A DNA stretch of 64,000 bases, taken from contig NZ_JAJGTZ010000040.1 of assembly GCF_020784725.1 (NCBI RefSeq), positions 60,768-124,767 of the forward strand, given 5' to 3'. Positions 12,051-21,219 of this stretch are shown here, in pieces; within the stretch, counting starts at the first letter, position 1, and each line of letters opens with the position of its first letter. The DNA is from Limosilactobacillus reuteri (GTDB taxonomy: Bacteria; Bacillota; Bacilli; Lactobacillales; Lactobacillaceae). The notes below the pieces were generated by a model. The model saw nothing but the letters and a program-made list of their open reading frames with translations, did no database searches and was not told the DNA's origin. The position numbers and the translations under genes were made by a program.

Positions 12051-14966
12051 TTAGTTGTGGCGCTTCTTTGAACTGTAAGTGATACCAAGTGTACCAAGTA
12101 ATGCAGTGGCAGCTAAAGCAACAATTGACATAGAAGATTGATCGACCTTTTGTGATGATTTACTCTTCTTAGCTGGAGTTTGCTTCTTAGTAACAGTATC
12201 AGCTTTAGCAACTGACTTCTCACTGTTGTCTGCTTTAGTGGCTTTATTATCAGCAGTAGAAGCAACCGGTGTTTGTGTACCATTTGTAGTAGCAGCAACT
12301 GCAGCTGTTTGTGTTACAACTGGTGCTGAACTTTCATTACTCTTAACAGTATTTTCAGCAGCATGATTTACTGTAGTAACAACTGGTGCAACCGCAATAG
12401 GAGTTTGTGTAGATGTCTTTACAATTGATGGTGCTGAAACAGCTTGAACACGTCCAGTAGTTTCAGCTTGTAGACGGTTTGAAGCTGTTGGAAAGGCAAC
12501 AGTATCAACATTACCATCATTAGCAACTTTCACTGCTGAAGGAAGGACAATAGTATTATTTGCTAAACGAACTTCATTAGCTCTCTTAGCATCTTCACGC
12601 TGTTGAATAGCTGCTAATTGAACATTGAATTGTTCAGCAAGTTTGTTATAAGCAGCCTTATTTTCAGCCTTTAATTCGGCAAGAACAGCATCACCATGAG
12701 CAATAACTGCTTGATGTTGATCTTGTAATTGCTTGATTTGTGGATCAACGCTTGGAACAAGTTCGTTAATCTTAGCATCAAGCTTTGCATTTTCAACTTT
12801 CTTGATGTTGGCGATCTTAGCGTCACGATCAGCAGTAAGTTTTTGAGCGGCTACTTGGTTAGCCTTTACTAAGTTTTGGTAGGCATTATCCAATTGAGCC
12901 TTGTATGCTTGAAGATCAACAGCCCCAGTAGCCTTAAGAGCAGCATCACGAACTCCAGCTGCCTTAGTTACTGCAGCATCATAGTTAGCCTTTACCTGAG
13001 CCTTCGCATCATTATATTGTTGTTCAAGCTTATTTAAGTTAGCTTGATGGGCACTAGCTAATGCATCAAGAGATTGTTGTGCTTGTGCCTTAACATCAGC
13101 TAATTTTTGTTGTTCACTAGCAGTAGCTTTTTGCACATCAGTAGCAGTTGGCGTAACTGTCTTTGTGCCTGATACTTTATTAACGTGATATTGAGCAGTC
13201 TTAATAGTATTTAATTGTGCATCAACAGTTGAAGTACCCCATATATTACGATTTTGAACTTCTTTAGTTAAGTTAGCATCATGATCAATGTTAAATCCGA
13301 CATGATCAAATGTTACAGCGTATGATGGATTCTTGCGATCAGAAACACCTGACCCATTCTTAGCAGTCATCTCATCGGTTAACTTTTGGAAACCAATTCC
13401 TACAGTCCGAACACCAGCACGAAGAAGGTTAACTGCATGTCCACCGATGTGTGTTGGATTTACTAATTCACCATAGTACATACCCTGCATTGAGTTATAG
13501 AGATTAATAGCGTAATTAAGAAGGGTTGGCATTCCCGCTTGCATAGTAGTTAAGTTTTCGTTAACGTCAGTGTAAACTGCCTTACCATTGAATTCACTTG
13601 TTAAATTCTTTTTCAAGTTCCTGGTTGCATCATTAATAACGCTAGTATAAGTTGCTTCGGCAGGCATTCCACTGTCTTTAATAGTATGGCTATTATTATC
13701 AACATTGTATTTTGCCCGGTTAGCAACAACTTGATTTGCAATGTTATCAGTAAAATCAGTATTTACTAAATCAACTGGAGCAACATTTACAAAACCATCA
13801 TTCTTATTAACCGCATTGTAAAATTCACGGTAATTTTGGAAAACATTGTTACGGAACCCATTTTCCCATGAAAGAGCTAATGCCCGTAATACTTGAACTT
13901 GGTCAGCCGTTAATCCATCAGCAGAAACTTTTTCTGAATGGTCATTTTTAGCGTCATAGCTTAATAGACCTGGTTGAAAGTCTAATGGCATCTCTGAAAT
14001 ATCATGTGGAGTGGATTCAGCAGCCTTGTTTGTGATTACAGCACTATCTGGATATTCACCATAGTAAGTATTAGCAAATTCAGGATAAGTATAATCAGAT
14101 ACAGGAATAGCACCATTATAACCACGAACTTCTAGATGAATTCCATATTTTGTTACATAATCAGGAACTTTAACATCTGTTTGTGGTTTAGCAACTCGGC
14201 CCGTAACAGCAACATCATTAGTAGTTGCAACTTCATAAGGCTTGTTAGCATTAGCGGTTGCGGTTGCAAGAGATGCTTCAGCATTTTTAATATTCTCTGC
14301 ATTAGTTGCTTGTTGAGCAGATAGCTTACCTTGGTAAGCATCATTTTCCTTAGCAACAGCTGAGTCGTAATTATTAGCAGCAGTCTGTGCTTGGCTTGTT
14401 TGCGTATTAGCTGCATCACTTAAAGCTTTTTGATATTGTGCATTGATATCGGCAACAGCTTGTTGATTTTCAGCAGCTTGACTAACAGCTTGTGCGTACT
14501 GTTGATCATTTGCTGCACGTTGAATGGCTTCGTTTTGTTGTTGTGCGTTAATTTGTTGTTGATATTCAGCATTAGCAGCTGAAGTTTGTGCCTCAATAGA
14601 AGCAGCAGTGGAAGCTTGTGCTTGTGCGATAGCACCGGCTTGTTCTTGTTCTAGAGCAGCATGACTAGCTTTTAATTGATCAATTTGTGCGTTGGTTTGT
14701 GCAAGATCCGCAGCATTTGATTGCTCGTTAGCCGTAGCTTGTTGAGCTTCTTTACTATCATTTGCTGATTGCAATTGTGCAAGTTGCTGATCAGCGGTTG
14801 CTCTAACTTGATTGTAAGTAACTTGGTCATTACTTACTTGTGCATTATTTTGACTGTTATCAGCGTGTACATCTGTCGTTGAAGTGGTGGTAACGACTCC
14901 TGCTGTCAAGATTGCCCCCGCAACCAAAGCAGTTGAACGCCAATTATTTGTATTCGAATTTCTCAT
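12051..14966 (-). CDS. Large secreted coiled-coil surface protein, SEC10/PgrA-like
   Basis: 971 residues. A signal peptide covers about residues 1-36 (hydrophobic STALVAGAILTAGVV, Ala-x-Ala-like site DVHADNS). Residues 40-235 are an Ala/Gln/Asn-rich coiled coil. A globular domain at about 250-590 contains HIGGHAVNLLRAGVRTVGIGF, reminiscent of the SCP/CAP-like region of SEC10/PgrA surface-exclusion proteins. A second coiled coil spans 610-790, then a Thr/Ala/Val-rich wall-spanning stretch. The C-terminus has a hydrophobic segment and the basic tail KKRHN, but I see no LPXTG before it, so sortase anchoring is doubtful. Probably an adhesion or aggregation factor; this role is inferred. Confidence 0.85.
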   Translation of the reverse strand: MRNSNTNNWRSTALVAGAILTAGVVTTTSTTDVHADNSQNNAQVSNDQVTYNQVRATADQQLAQLQSANDSKEAQQATANEQSNAADLAQTNAQIDQLKASHAALEQEQAGAIAQAQASTAASIEAQTSAANAEYQQQINAQQQNEAIQRAANDQQYAQAVSQAAENQQAVADINAQYQKALSDAANTQTSQAQTAANNYDSAVAKENDAYQGKLSAQQATNAENIKNAEASLATATANANKPYEVATTNDVAVTGRVAKPQTDVKVPDYVTKYGIHLEVRGYNGAIPVSDYTYPEFANTYYGEYPDSAVITNKAAESTPHDISEMPLDFQPGLLSYDAKNDHSEKVSADGLTADQVQVLRALALSWENGFRNNVFQNYREFYNAVNKNDGFVNVAPVDLVNTDFTDNIANQVVANRAKYNVDNNSHTIKDSGMPAEATYTSVINDATRNLKKNLTSEFNGKAVYTDVNENLTTMQAGMPTLLNYAINLYNSMQGMYYGELVNPTHIGGHAVNLLRAGVRTVGIGFQKLTDEMTAKNGSGVSDRKNPSYAVTFDHVGFNIDHDANLTKEVQNRNIWGTSTVDAQLNTIKTAQYHVNKVSGTKTVTPTATDVQKATASEQQKLADVKAQAQQSLDALASAHQANLNKLEQQYNDAKAQVKANYDAAVTKAAGVRDAALKATGAVDLQAYKAQLDNAYQNLVKANQVAAQKLTADRDAKIANIKKVENAKLDAKINELVPSVDPQIKQLQDQHQAVIAHGDAVLAELKAENKAAYNKLAEQFNVQLAAIQQREDAKRANEVRLANNTIVLPSAVKVANDGNVDTVAFPTASNRLQAETTGRVQAVSAPSIVKTSTQTPIAVAPVVTTVNHAAENTVKSNESSAPVVTQTAAVAATTNGTQTPVASTADNKATKADNSEKSVAKADTVTKKQTPAKKSKSSQKVDQSSMSIVALAATALLGTLGITYSSKKRHN

Positions 14967-15777
14967 TTTAATAAACCCCCGTTTATGAAAAAATATTCAA
15001 AAGAAAATAAATTATTCATGCAAGGTTTATTGCTTAATGACTTAACAGTTCCTACTATATCAAGGTTTTGAGGGATTACAAGTAGCACAAATTTTCAAAC
15101 GGTTATTTTCATATTTTAGCTATTCACCCGTTAAATAGCTTTTCTTATCAGCGAAATAACTGTTCATTAATCACTCGAACAAAAATCAATGTATGGAATA
15201 GTTCCTTATATATCAACGATTATAAACTAATCAAGCAATCAGCCAACAGCTAATATCATTGGAGTTGTTTTTATATATTTGAACACCACAACTAGTTTCA
15301 AAAAAATTTAAAAAATTTTAAAACCGTTCCCGTGATAATTATAGATCATTAAATCACTATTTAATCGACAAATAAAACGACTAAAATAGCCCTAAAACCC
15401 TCTTACACTTCGACACATCTGTCGCAAAATAAGACGGTTGTAAACGAATGCAACGACTATTTTACATCCCTTTTATCATCTTTTTAGCCTATCATTTAAC
15501 AATCGGTAACTCACTAAACCGTTGTTATGTCAACATTTAATCCACTTACATTTAACAAGAAAGCCACCAAATTCACTTTATTTTTCACTCGAACAAATGA
15601 GTTGATAAGTCAACTCATTAATTAACCCATTTTCCACCCCATTTTTGCCTATTTTTTCTATTTTCAGCCCATATATTCTAGCTATTTTTCCGAGCACTTT
15701 ATGCATAATATCATTTACAATTATCCTTCTTTATCTCAAACTAGGATTTAATAAGTTAATTAAGGAGCTGAGTATTA
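14967..15777. other. 811-bp AT-rich gene-free stretch
   Basis: Divergent intergenic region between the surface-protein gene and the racemase/OSBS gene. It is very AT-rich, with long A/T runs and a pyrimidine-rich plus strand near 15630-15680. Apart from the candidate promoter near 15054 I see only a short inverted repeat (cgaca/tgtcg near 15413-15424). No coding frame, RNA gene or longer repeat could be supported. Confidence 0.6.
15054..15081 (-). promoter_or_regulatory. Candidate promoter of the surface-protein gene
   Basis: On the minus strand TTGTAA (15081-15076) is separated by 16 bp from TATAGT (15059-15054). The start codon is about 90 bp downstream, giving an untranslated leader ending in a weak G-rich ribosome site. 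Confidence 0.45.
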
Positions 15778-16881
15778 ATGAAAATCACTGCTGCACACCT
15801 ATATAAGATAAACCTACCACTCCAATCACCTTTTAGAACAAGCTTCGGTCAAATGACAACCAAAGACTTCACTCTATTAGCACTACATGATGAAGAGGGT
15901 AATTCAGGATATGGGGAGTGTTCTGCATTCAGCCAGCCATTTTATACGGAAGAATTCAGGGATAGTGCTTATCTCCTTCTCAAAAATACTCTTATTCCAA
16001 TGATTCTTAATCAAGAGCTCTCATCACCCACCCAGTTAAGTTGCTATTTTACGACTATTAAGAGAAATAATATGGCAAAAGCTGCAGTTGATACCGCTTT
16101 GTGGGACTTATATGCAAAAAGAAACCATCAATCTCTAGCAAGAGCAATTGGTGGTCATAAAACAGAGGTGCTAGCTGGCATTAGTATTGGAATTCAACCT
16201 TCTCCCGAGCTTTTAGTTACTAAAGTACGTCAGGCGGTAAAAGCTGGCTACCAGCGTGTAAAAATCAAAATTAAGCCTGGTGCCGATTACCAATATCTTA
16301 AAGCAGTTCGTAATGAGTTTCCTCATCTAATGTTAATGGCTGATGCTAATTCAGCTTATCGATTAAAAGATATTGACTGCTTAAAACGTCTCGATGAACT
16401 TAACCTCTTAATGATTGAACAACCTCTCGAAGCAGATGACCTTCTTCACCATGCCCAACTTCAACAACAATTAACCACACCGCTTTGTCTCGATGAGAGT
16501 ATCAATAGCCTGGCAGATGCACAGGCGATGGAGCAATTAGGAAGTGGGCGAATAATTAATATTAAAATCAGCAAGGTAGGTGGCCTCACCGCAGCAAAAA
16601 TGATCCAAGCGTTTGCAGAAGCTCATCAAATTGGTTGCTGGTGTGGCGGAATGTTAGGATCAGGCGTTGCAAGGGCTGCTGACATCGCTGCCGCTACGCT
16701 TCCTGGTTACGTCTTTCCGAATGATATCTCCGCTTCGCAACGCTACTTTGCTCACGACATTATTAAACCTGAGATTAAGTTAGACAATGGCAAGATCAAT
16801 GTTCCAACTAGTTCAGGAATCGGCTATGGATTAGCTTGGAACATTATTCACCGTTATTCTATTGAAGAAACAATTTTTTAA
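15778..16881 (+). CDS. Enolase-superfamily o-succinylbenzoate synthase / N-succinylamino acid racemase-like enzyme
   Basis: 367 residues. The N-terminal capping domain is followed by a muconate-lactonizing-enzyme-type barrel. Visible residues are the KxK catalytic lysines in RVKIKIKPGADY, metal ligands in MADANSAY, IEQPLE and LDESI, and the second-half lysine in NIKISKVGG. The pattern best matches the Gram-positive OSBS/NSAR group rather than dipeptide epimerases. OSBS makes menaquinone precursors and NSAR racemizes N-succinyl amino acids; which applies here is unknown, and no men genes are nearby. The ribosome site aaggag lies ahead of the ATG. It stands alone, with a terminator after it. 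Confidence 0.82.
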   Translation: MKITAAHLYKINLPLQSPFRTSFGQMTTKDFTLLALHDEEGNSGYGECSAFSQPFYTEEFRDSAYLLLKNTLIPMILNQELSSPTQLSCYFTTIKRNNMAKAAVDTALWDLYAKRNHQSLARAIGGHKTEVLAGISIGIQPSPELLVTKVRQAVKAGYQRVKIKIKPGADYQYLKAVRNEFPHLMLMADANSAYRLKDIDCLKRLDELNLLMIEQPLEADDLLHHAQLQQQLTTPLCLDESINSLADAQAMEQLGSGRIINIKISKVGGLTAAKMIQAFAEAHQIGCWCGGMLGSGVARAADIAAATLPGYVFPNDISASQRYFAHDIIKPEIKLDNGKINVPTSSGIGYGLAWNIIHRYSIEETIF

Positions 16882-16885
16882 AGAC

Positions 16886-16931
16886 AAAAAACGCATAAAT
16901 TATCCCCTTGAGAGATAATTCATGCGTTTTA
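16886..16931. terminator. Bidirectional terminator between racemase/OSBS and clpL genes
   Basis: Long imperfect arms aaaaacgcataaattatc and gataattcatgcgtttt with a loop of about 10 nt, flanked by A- and T-runs, between two convergent genes. Confidence 0.85.
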
Positions 16932-16950
16932 TTAATGTAATGAAGGAAAA

Positions 16951-19188
16951 TTACTTTTCGTCTTTCTTATCTTCGTCAGACTTCTTGTCTTCTTCCTTCT
17001 TATCATCTTTTTCTTCATCCTTCTTTTCAGATGGTGAAGTATATTCTTTGCTATCGTCCTTTGAAGCATCCTTAGCATCAACAATTACGAGTTGGCCATC
17101 CTTCATTTCGGCAACAAGGTCCTTTGCATCGAGGTGGTCAAGGTAGTAATCAGTTACCTTATCACGGATTTCACGTTCGATAACCCGACGAAGAGGACGA
17201 GCGCCCATGGCTTCATCGTAACCTTCATCAATAAGGTATTGCTTTGCAGTATCCGTAACCTTAACATGCATGCCCTTCTTAGCCAATGTCCGGTTAACTT
17301 CAGCGAGCATTAAGTCAACGATTTGCTTCAAATCTTCCTTAGTCAAGCTGTGGAATTCAACAATAGCGTTAAACCGGTTTAAGAATTCAGGACGGAAGTA
17401 AGTAGTCAACTTCTTAATCAAGTCTTCTTCATCTTCGTTCCGACCCATCTTGACTGGAGCATCGTTGGAATAGCCGGCGTTTGATGTAGCGATGATAACA
17501 GTATTCTTAAAGTCAATAGTGTTACCTTGTCCATCAGTTAACCGACCATCATCAAGCACTTGAAGCAAGAGGGTGATAACTTGTGGGTTAGCCTTTTCAA
17601 TTTCATCAAGAAGAATAATTGAATAAGGGTGACGACGAACCTTTTCAGTCAAGGTATTACCGTTGTCTTCGTAACCAACATAACCAGCAGTAGCACCGAT
17701 CATCTTAGATACGGCTGTCCGGTCAGAGTATTCAGACATATCTAACCGAATAATGTCATCCTTGCTACCAAACATATCAAGGGCTAGTTGCTTAGCAAGT
17801 TCAGTCTTACCAACACCAGTAGGTCCAACGAAGAGGAAACTACCAATTGGTGAATCGCCTTCGTCAAATCCAGCACGGTTACGACGAATAGCACGAGCAA
17901 CTGCTTCAACAGCTTTATCTTGGCCAATAACCTTGCCTTCAAGCCGCTTGTCCATGTCCTTTAAACGTTCAACGTCACTAGCACCAATCTTAGAAACTGG
18001 AATACCAGTCATTTGTTCTACAGCCTTAGCAACGTCTTCTGGAGTAGCAGTAACCTTTTCAGATTCAGAGTTTTCACTCAATTGCTTCTTCAAGTCAGCA
18101 ATCTTTTCCTTAGCATCTTGGGCAGCCTTGTAATCTTCTTTCTTAGCAGCCGCTTTTTGCTTCTTTTCTTCTGCTTCGATATCTTTTTCAATTGCCTTAG
18201 CATCACGTGCTGGGTGCTTTGCTGCTAAGTGAGCAGCGGTCATATCGATTAAGTCGATAGCCTTGTCAGGTAATGCGCGTTGTGGCATGTATTGAACAGA
18301 GTAATCAACAGCAGCTTGGAGAACGTCATCTGGTAACTTTACATTGTGGTGACGTTCGTACAAGTCACGAATACCTTTAAGGATGGCCACTGTATCAGCC
18401 TTACTTGGAGCATTAACAGTAACAGAATTGAACCGCCGTGCTAATGCAGCATCCTTCATAATAGTGTTTCGGTATTCATCTTGAGTAGTTGCACCGATAA
18501 CTGTTAGTTCACCACGGGATAATGCTGGCTTAATAATGTCAGACATACCTTTAGAACCACTAGAATCACCAGTTGAACCGGCACCGATAATTTGGTGAAT
18601 TTCATCGAAGAAGAGAATAATGTTTCCAGCCTTCTTGACTTCATCAACCAACTTTTGCATGTTTTCTTCAAAGCTACCACGGTATTGGGTACCTGCTTCA
18701 AGACCAGAAATATCAATACTGATAATTTCCTTGTCCTTGATAGCAGCTGGCACATCGCCGGAAACAATTGCTTGTGCTAATCCTTCAACAACAGCAGTCT
18801 TACCAACACCAGCGTCCCCAACTAATACAGGGTTGTTCTTTGTCCGCCGGCTTAAAATTTCAGCTGTTTCTTGGATTTCCTTGTTACGACCAATAACAGG
18901 GTCAAGTTCATGTTCACGAGCTTCTTGAGTTAAATTCCGACCTAACTTGTGTAAGATACTGTCCTTACCTGCGTTAGGTTGAGGGCCAGGTTGACCACCT
19001 TGTTGAGGATTTGCACCGCCTGGCAATTGACCAGTTCTACGATATTCAGCAAATTCTTCTGGTGTTACTTCACGACCATTGATTAGGTAACGCCGATTAT
19101 CAGAATTGAAACCATTCATGCCACCCATTAATTGATTAAAGATGTCATTCATGTCGTTGTCAAATGGATTCATTGGGTTTTGAGCCAT
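16951..19188 (-). CDS. clpL: ATP-dependent Clp ATPase ClpL
   Basis: 745 residues from the ATG at 19188, which follows ggaggga; an upstream in-frame ATG at 19260 lacks a ribosome site. Two AAA+ modules are clear: Walker [14 protein letters not shown] near residue 118 with IILFFDEIH, and [13 protein letters not shown] near residue 450 with [10 protein letters not shown] central coiled coil of about 60 residues separates them. The short N-terminus ([12 protein letters not shown]) without a Clp-N double repeat is characteristic of ClpL. The C-terminus is an unusually charged Lys/Asp/Glu tail. ClpL is a stress disaggregase of Gram-positives. I did not find a clear CtsR or CIRCE operator upstream. 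Confidence 0.94.
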   Translation of the reverse strand: MAQNPMNPFDNDMNDIFNQLMGGMNGFNSDNRRYLINGREVTPEEFAEYRRTGQLPGGANPQQGGQPGPQPNAGKDSILHKLGRNLTQEAREHELDPVIGRNKEIQETAEILSRRTKNNPVLVGDAGVGKTAVVEGLAQAIVSGDVPAAIKDKEIISIDISGLEAGTQYRGSFEENMQKLVDEVKKAGNIILFFDEIHQIIGAGSTGDSSGSKGMSDIIKPALSRGELTVIGATTQDEYRNTIMKDAALARRFNSVTVNAPSKADTVAILKGIRDLYERHHNVKLPDDVLQAAVDYSVQYMPQRALPDKAIDLIDMTAAHLAAKHPARDAKAIEKDIEAEEKKQKAAAKKEDYKAAQDAKEKIADLKKQLSENSESEKVTATPEDVAKAVEQMTGIPVSKIGASDVERLKDMDKRLEGKVIGQDKAVEAVARAIRRNRAGFDEGDSPIGSFLFVGPTGVGKTELAKQLALDMFGSKDDIIRLDMSEYSDRTAVSKMIGATAGYVGYEDNGNTLTEKVRRHPYSIILLDEIEKANPQVITLLLQVLDDGRLTDGQGNTIDFKNTVIIATSNAGYSNDAPVKMGRNEDEEDLIKKLTTYFRPEFLNRFNAIVEFHSLTKEDLKQIVDLMLAEVNRTLAKKGMHVKVTDTAKQYLIDEGYDEAMGARPLRRVIEREIRDKVTDYYLDHLDAKDLVAEMKDGQLVIVDAKDASKDDSKEYTSPSEKKDEEKDDKKEEDKKSDEDKKDEK

Positions 19189-19305
19189 ATGCAATCCCTC
19201 CTCAATTAAATATAATATTTTATTTTCTAAGTTTCGTAGTCTAAGTATTCTGAAAGCCAAAAGTTAACACACTTGACTTCCTGTGGCTACAGCAAAACCA
19301 CAATC

Positions 19306-19527
19306 TCATTCGAGGTAATGCTCTTCTAGTTCTTTAAGGACCTCCCACATGCTCTTGTCCTGAGCGCGAGCCAAGGCGTCAAGATCACGCAGGTTAAGCG
19401 ACGTCGAACTAGACTGTGGTTTGTTAAACGATTTGTGTAAAGTCGTGTAGCCGTAACCGGAACGCTTGGAAACTTGATAAATGGTCAAGTGGTTAACTTC
19501 CAAATAATGTTTGATGTCGATCCGCAT
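19306..19527 (-). CDS. Small helix-turn-helix DNA-binding protein (XRE-like)
   Basis: 73 residues with a helix-turn-helix at about residues 12-35 (LTIYQVSKRSGYGYTTLHKSF). It has no other domain. The coding region is GC-richer than its surroundings. It lies just upstream of clpL on the same strand with a 117-bp gap. The target is unknown; a role in control of itself or of clpL is only a guess from position. Confidence 0.72.
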   Translation of the reverse strand: MRIDIKHYLEVNHLTIYQVSKRSGYGYTTLHKSFNKPQSSSTSLNLRDLDALARAQDKSMWEVLKELEEHYLE

Positions 19528-19736
19528 TGCTACCCACTTCCTTTACGATTAATATTATATCACATTTGTGTAGTAAGACAACAAAAAAGACACAAAAAAA
19601 TTAAAAAAATTGTAGGATATAAATTTAATATTAAATTAAAGGCGAACTAATAATCACAAACATTTTCGCTCTTTGTTATATTTACATTTGTAACCAATAA
19701 ATAATTTTGTAATTAATAGTTTTTTTCAAACACCGC

Positions 19737-19764
19737 TTGACAAAAATTAAAAAACAATTAGAAT
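19737..19764 (+). promoter_or_regulatory. Promoter of the leader-peptide/aminotransferase operon
   Basis: A perfect -35 TTGACA (19737-19742) and a -10 TAGAAT (19759-19764) with 16-bp spacing, placed about 37 bp before the leader-peptide ATG. Confidence 0.75.
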
Positions 19765-19794
19765 TATTAATAATCAGTTAATCAAAAGGAGGAC

Positions 19795-19998
19795 ACAATG
19801 ATGATCACTGCGACAATTCACTTGAATCAAGCGTATGTCTTCTGGTTTAGCGCGATTACCGTCCGCTAACCAGCAGTGATTTTGTCATTGTGGCGTTCTC
19901 GGATGACCCCCAAACATCCGAGAGCCTCTTTTATACTCATTCCAATCTGATCAAGAAGCCCTGGATGTTATTCCGATAGCATTTAGGGCTTCTTTTTC
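19795..19998 (+). promoter_or_regulatory. Candidate transcription attenuator
   Basis: Three structures can be drawn. First, acaatgatgatcactgc at 19795-19811, at the leader start codon, pairs with gcagtgattttgtcattgt at 19873-19891, just after the leader stop, so the leader frame sits inside a hairpin. Second, ctcggatg pairs with catccgag (19898-19922), followed by tcttttat. Third, aagaagccct (19953-19962) pairs with agggcttctt (19985-19994), followed by a T-run. An alternative 7-bp pairing of aacatcc (19913-19919) with ggatgtt (19963-19969) would break the last two. Leader translation could choose between them. Confidence 0.6.
19801..19869 (+). CDS. Leader peptide of the aminotransferase operon
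   Basis: A 22-codon frame starting at 19801 (or the adjacent ATG at 19798) behind a near-perfect ribosome site aaaggagga and ending in TAA. Its second half reads AYVFWFSAITVR, with four aromatic codons in five (Tyr, Val, Phe, Trp, Phe). It is followed by two terminator-like hairpins and then the aminotransferase gene. This is the organisation of an attenuator or of nascent-peptide sensing. No function other than regulation is suggested. Confidence 0.72.
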   Translation: MITATIHLNQAYVFWFSAITVR

Positions 19999-20030
19999 TA
20001 AATTTACATATTATATAGGAGGAAATTATC

Positions 20031-21218
20031 ATGCCAGCTACTAAAAAAGAAATTCTTAGTCGTCTTAACAATAATTTCGCTAAACTCACTCCTGGCGGGA
20101 TCCGCGAATTTGACTACCAAGTCAGTACAATCCCTGGCATCATTAAGCTAACATTAGGTGAACCAGACTTTAATGTGCCAAACACAATGAAGCAGGCCGC
20201 AATCGATAGTATCAATGCCAATGATTCACACTATGCTCCGGGAAATGGAACCTTAGCACTACGCCAAGCAATCGCCCACTTCATGCAAGATCGTTACCAG
20301 CTGGACTACGATCCGGAAAATGAAATTGCGGTTACAGTTGGCGCAACAGAAGGGATTTTCGCTTCTCTTTCTACTACTATTAATCCTGGCGACGAAATTA
20401 TCATTCCAACCCCAACTTTCCCCTTCTATATAGCTGTCACAAAGATTCTTGGTGGGATCCCAATTGAAGTTGATACAAGCAGCGATGATTTTGTTCTCAC
20501 ACCCGCAAGACTCCAAAGCATACTAGAAGAACATCCTAACGCAAAGGGACTAATTCTTAACTACCCTTCTAACCCAACTGGTGTTACTTATACCCAAGAT
20601 CAAATTAAAGCACTCGCCGATACGGTTAAATCAACTAGCTTGATTGTAATTGCAGATGAAATTTACTCTGAACTTGTTTACGGAGCTACTCATACTTCAA
20701 TCGCTAATTACATCCCCGAACAAACGCTAATTTTAAATGGTGCCTCAAAGTCACATGCAATGACTGGTTACCGGATTGGTTTTATCGCTGGGCCACAAGA
20801 ATTGATGAAATCAGTCAGTGCCATTCACGCGATGTTAGTAACGGCTGCTTCTAATCCAGCAATGGCCGCTGCAGGAGCCGCATTTGGTACTGACGAAGGA
20901 AAAACAGCTACTCAAGAAATGAAAGAAGCCTATAAGCAACGACGAGATTTCGTTGTTAATAGCCTCCAAAAATTAGGGTTCGAGCTGATTAATCCTCAAG
21001 GAGCCTTCTACGTTTTTGCCAAGATTCCTGAACAATATGGTAATGATGACCTTAAATTTGCGACAAATCTTGCCAATGAAGGAAAAGTTGCTGTGATTCC
21101 TGGTTCTTTCTTTGGAGCTGGTGGCCAAGGATATGTTCGAATTAGTTACGCAACCAGTATGGAAAATCTAACCGGAGCTCTTGATAACATTGCGGCCTTC
21201 ATTAATAAGGAGGATTAA
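20031..21218 (+). CDS. PLP-dependent aminotransferase, class I/II (possibly aromatic)
   Basis: 395 residues of the fold-type I aminotransferase family. The substrate/PLP segment LNYPSNPTGVTY and the PLP-lysine segment NGASKSHAMTGYRIGF are visible, with a conserved Arg in GYVRISYA near the C-terminus. The ribosome site aggaggaaa lies 6 nt before the ATG. It is followed after 1 nt by a D-2-hydroxyacid dehydrogenase gene, so the pair would convert an amino acid to a 2-keto acid and then to a D-hydroxy acid. The aromatic-rich leader peptide suggests Phe/Tyr/Trp as substrates; annotation as an aspartate or generic transaminase is equally possible from sequence alone. Confidence 0.9.
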   Translation: MPATKKEILSRLNNNFAKLTPGGIREFDYQVSTIPGIIKLTLGEPDFNVPNTMKQAAIDSINANDSHYAPGNGTLALRQAIAHFMQDRYQLDYDPENEIAVTVGATEGIFASLSTTINPGDEIIIPTPTFPFYIAVTKILGGIPIEVDTSSDDFVLTPARLQSILEEHPNAKGLILNYPSNPTGVTYTQDQIKALADTVKSTSLIVIADEIYSELVYGATHTSIANYIPEQTLILNGASKSHAMTGYRIGFIAGPQELMKSVSAIHAMLVTAASNPAMAAAGAAFGTDEGKTATQEMKEAYKQRRDFVVNSLQKLGFELINPQGAFYVFAKIPEQYGNDDLKFATNLANEGKVAVIPGSFFGAGGQGYVRISYATSMENLTGALDNIAAFINKED

Positions 21219-21219
21219 C

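Noticed and set aside
15778..16881. L-Ala-D/L-Glu epimerase annotation
   Set aside because: The motif spacing and flanking residues fit the OSBS/NSAR subgroup more closely than dipeptide epimerases.
19737..20030. T-box or other known riboswitch before the aminotransferase
   Set aside because: No T-box sequence or specifier stem seen; a translated leader peptide explains the region better.
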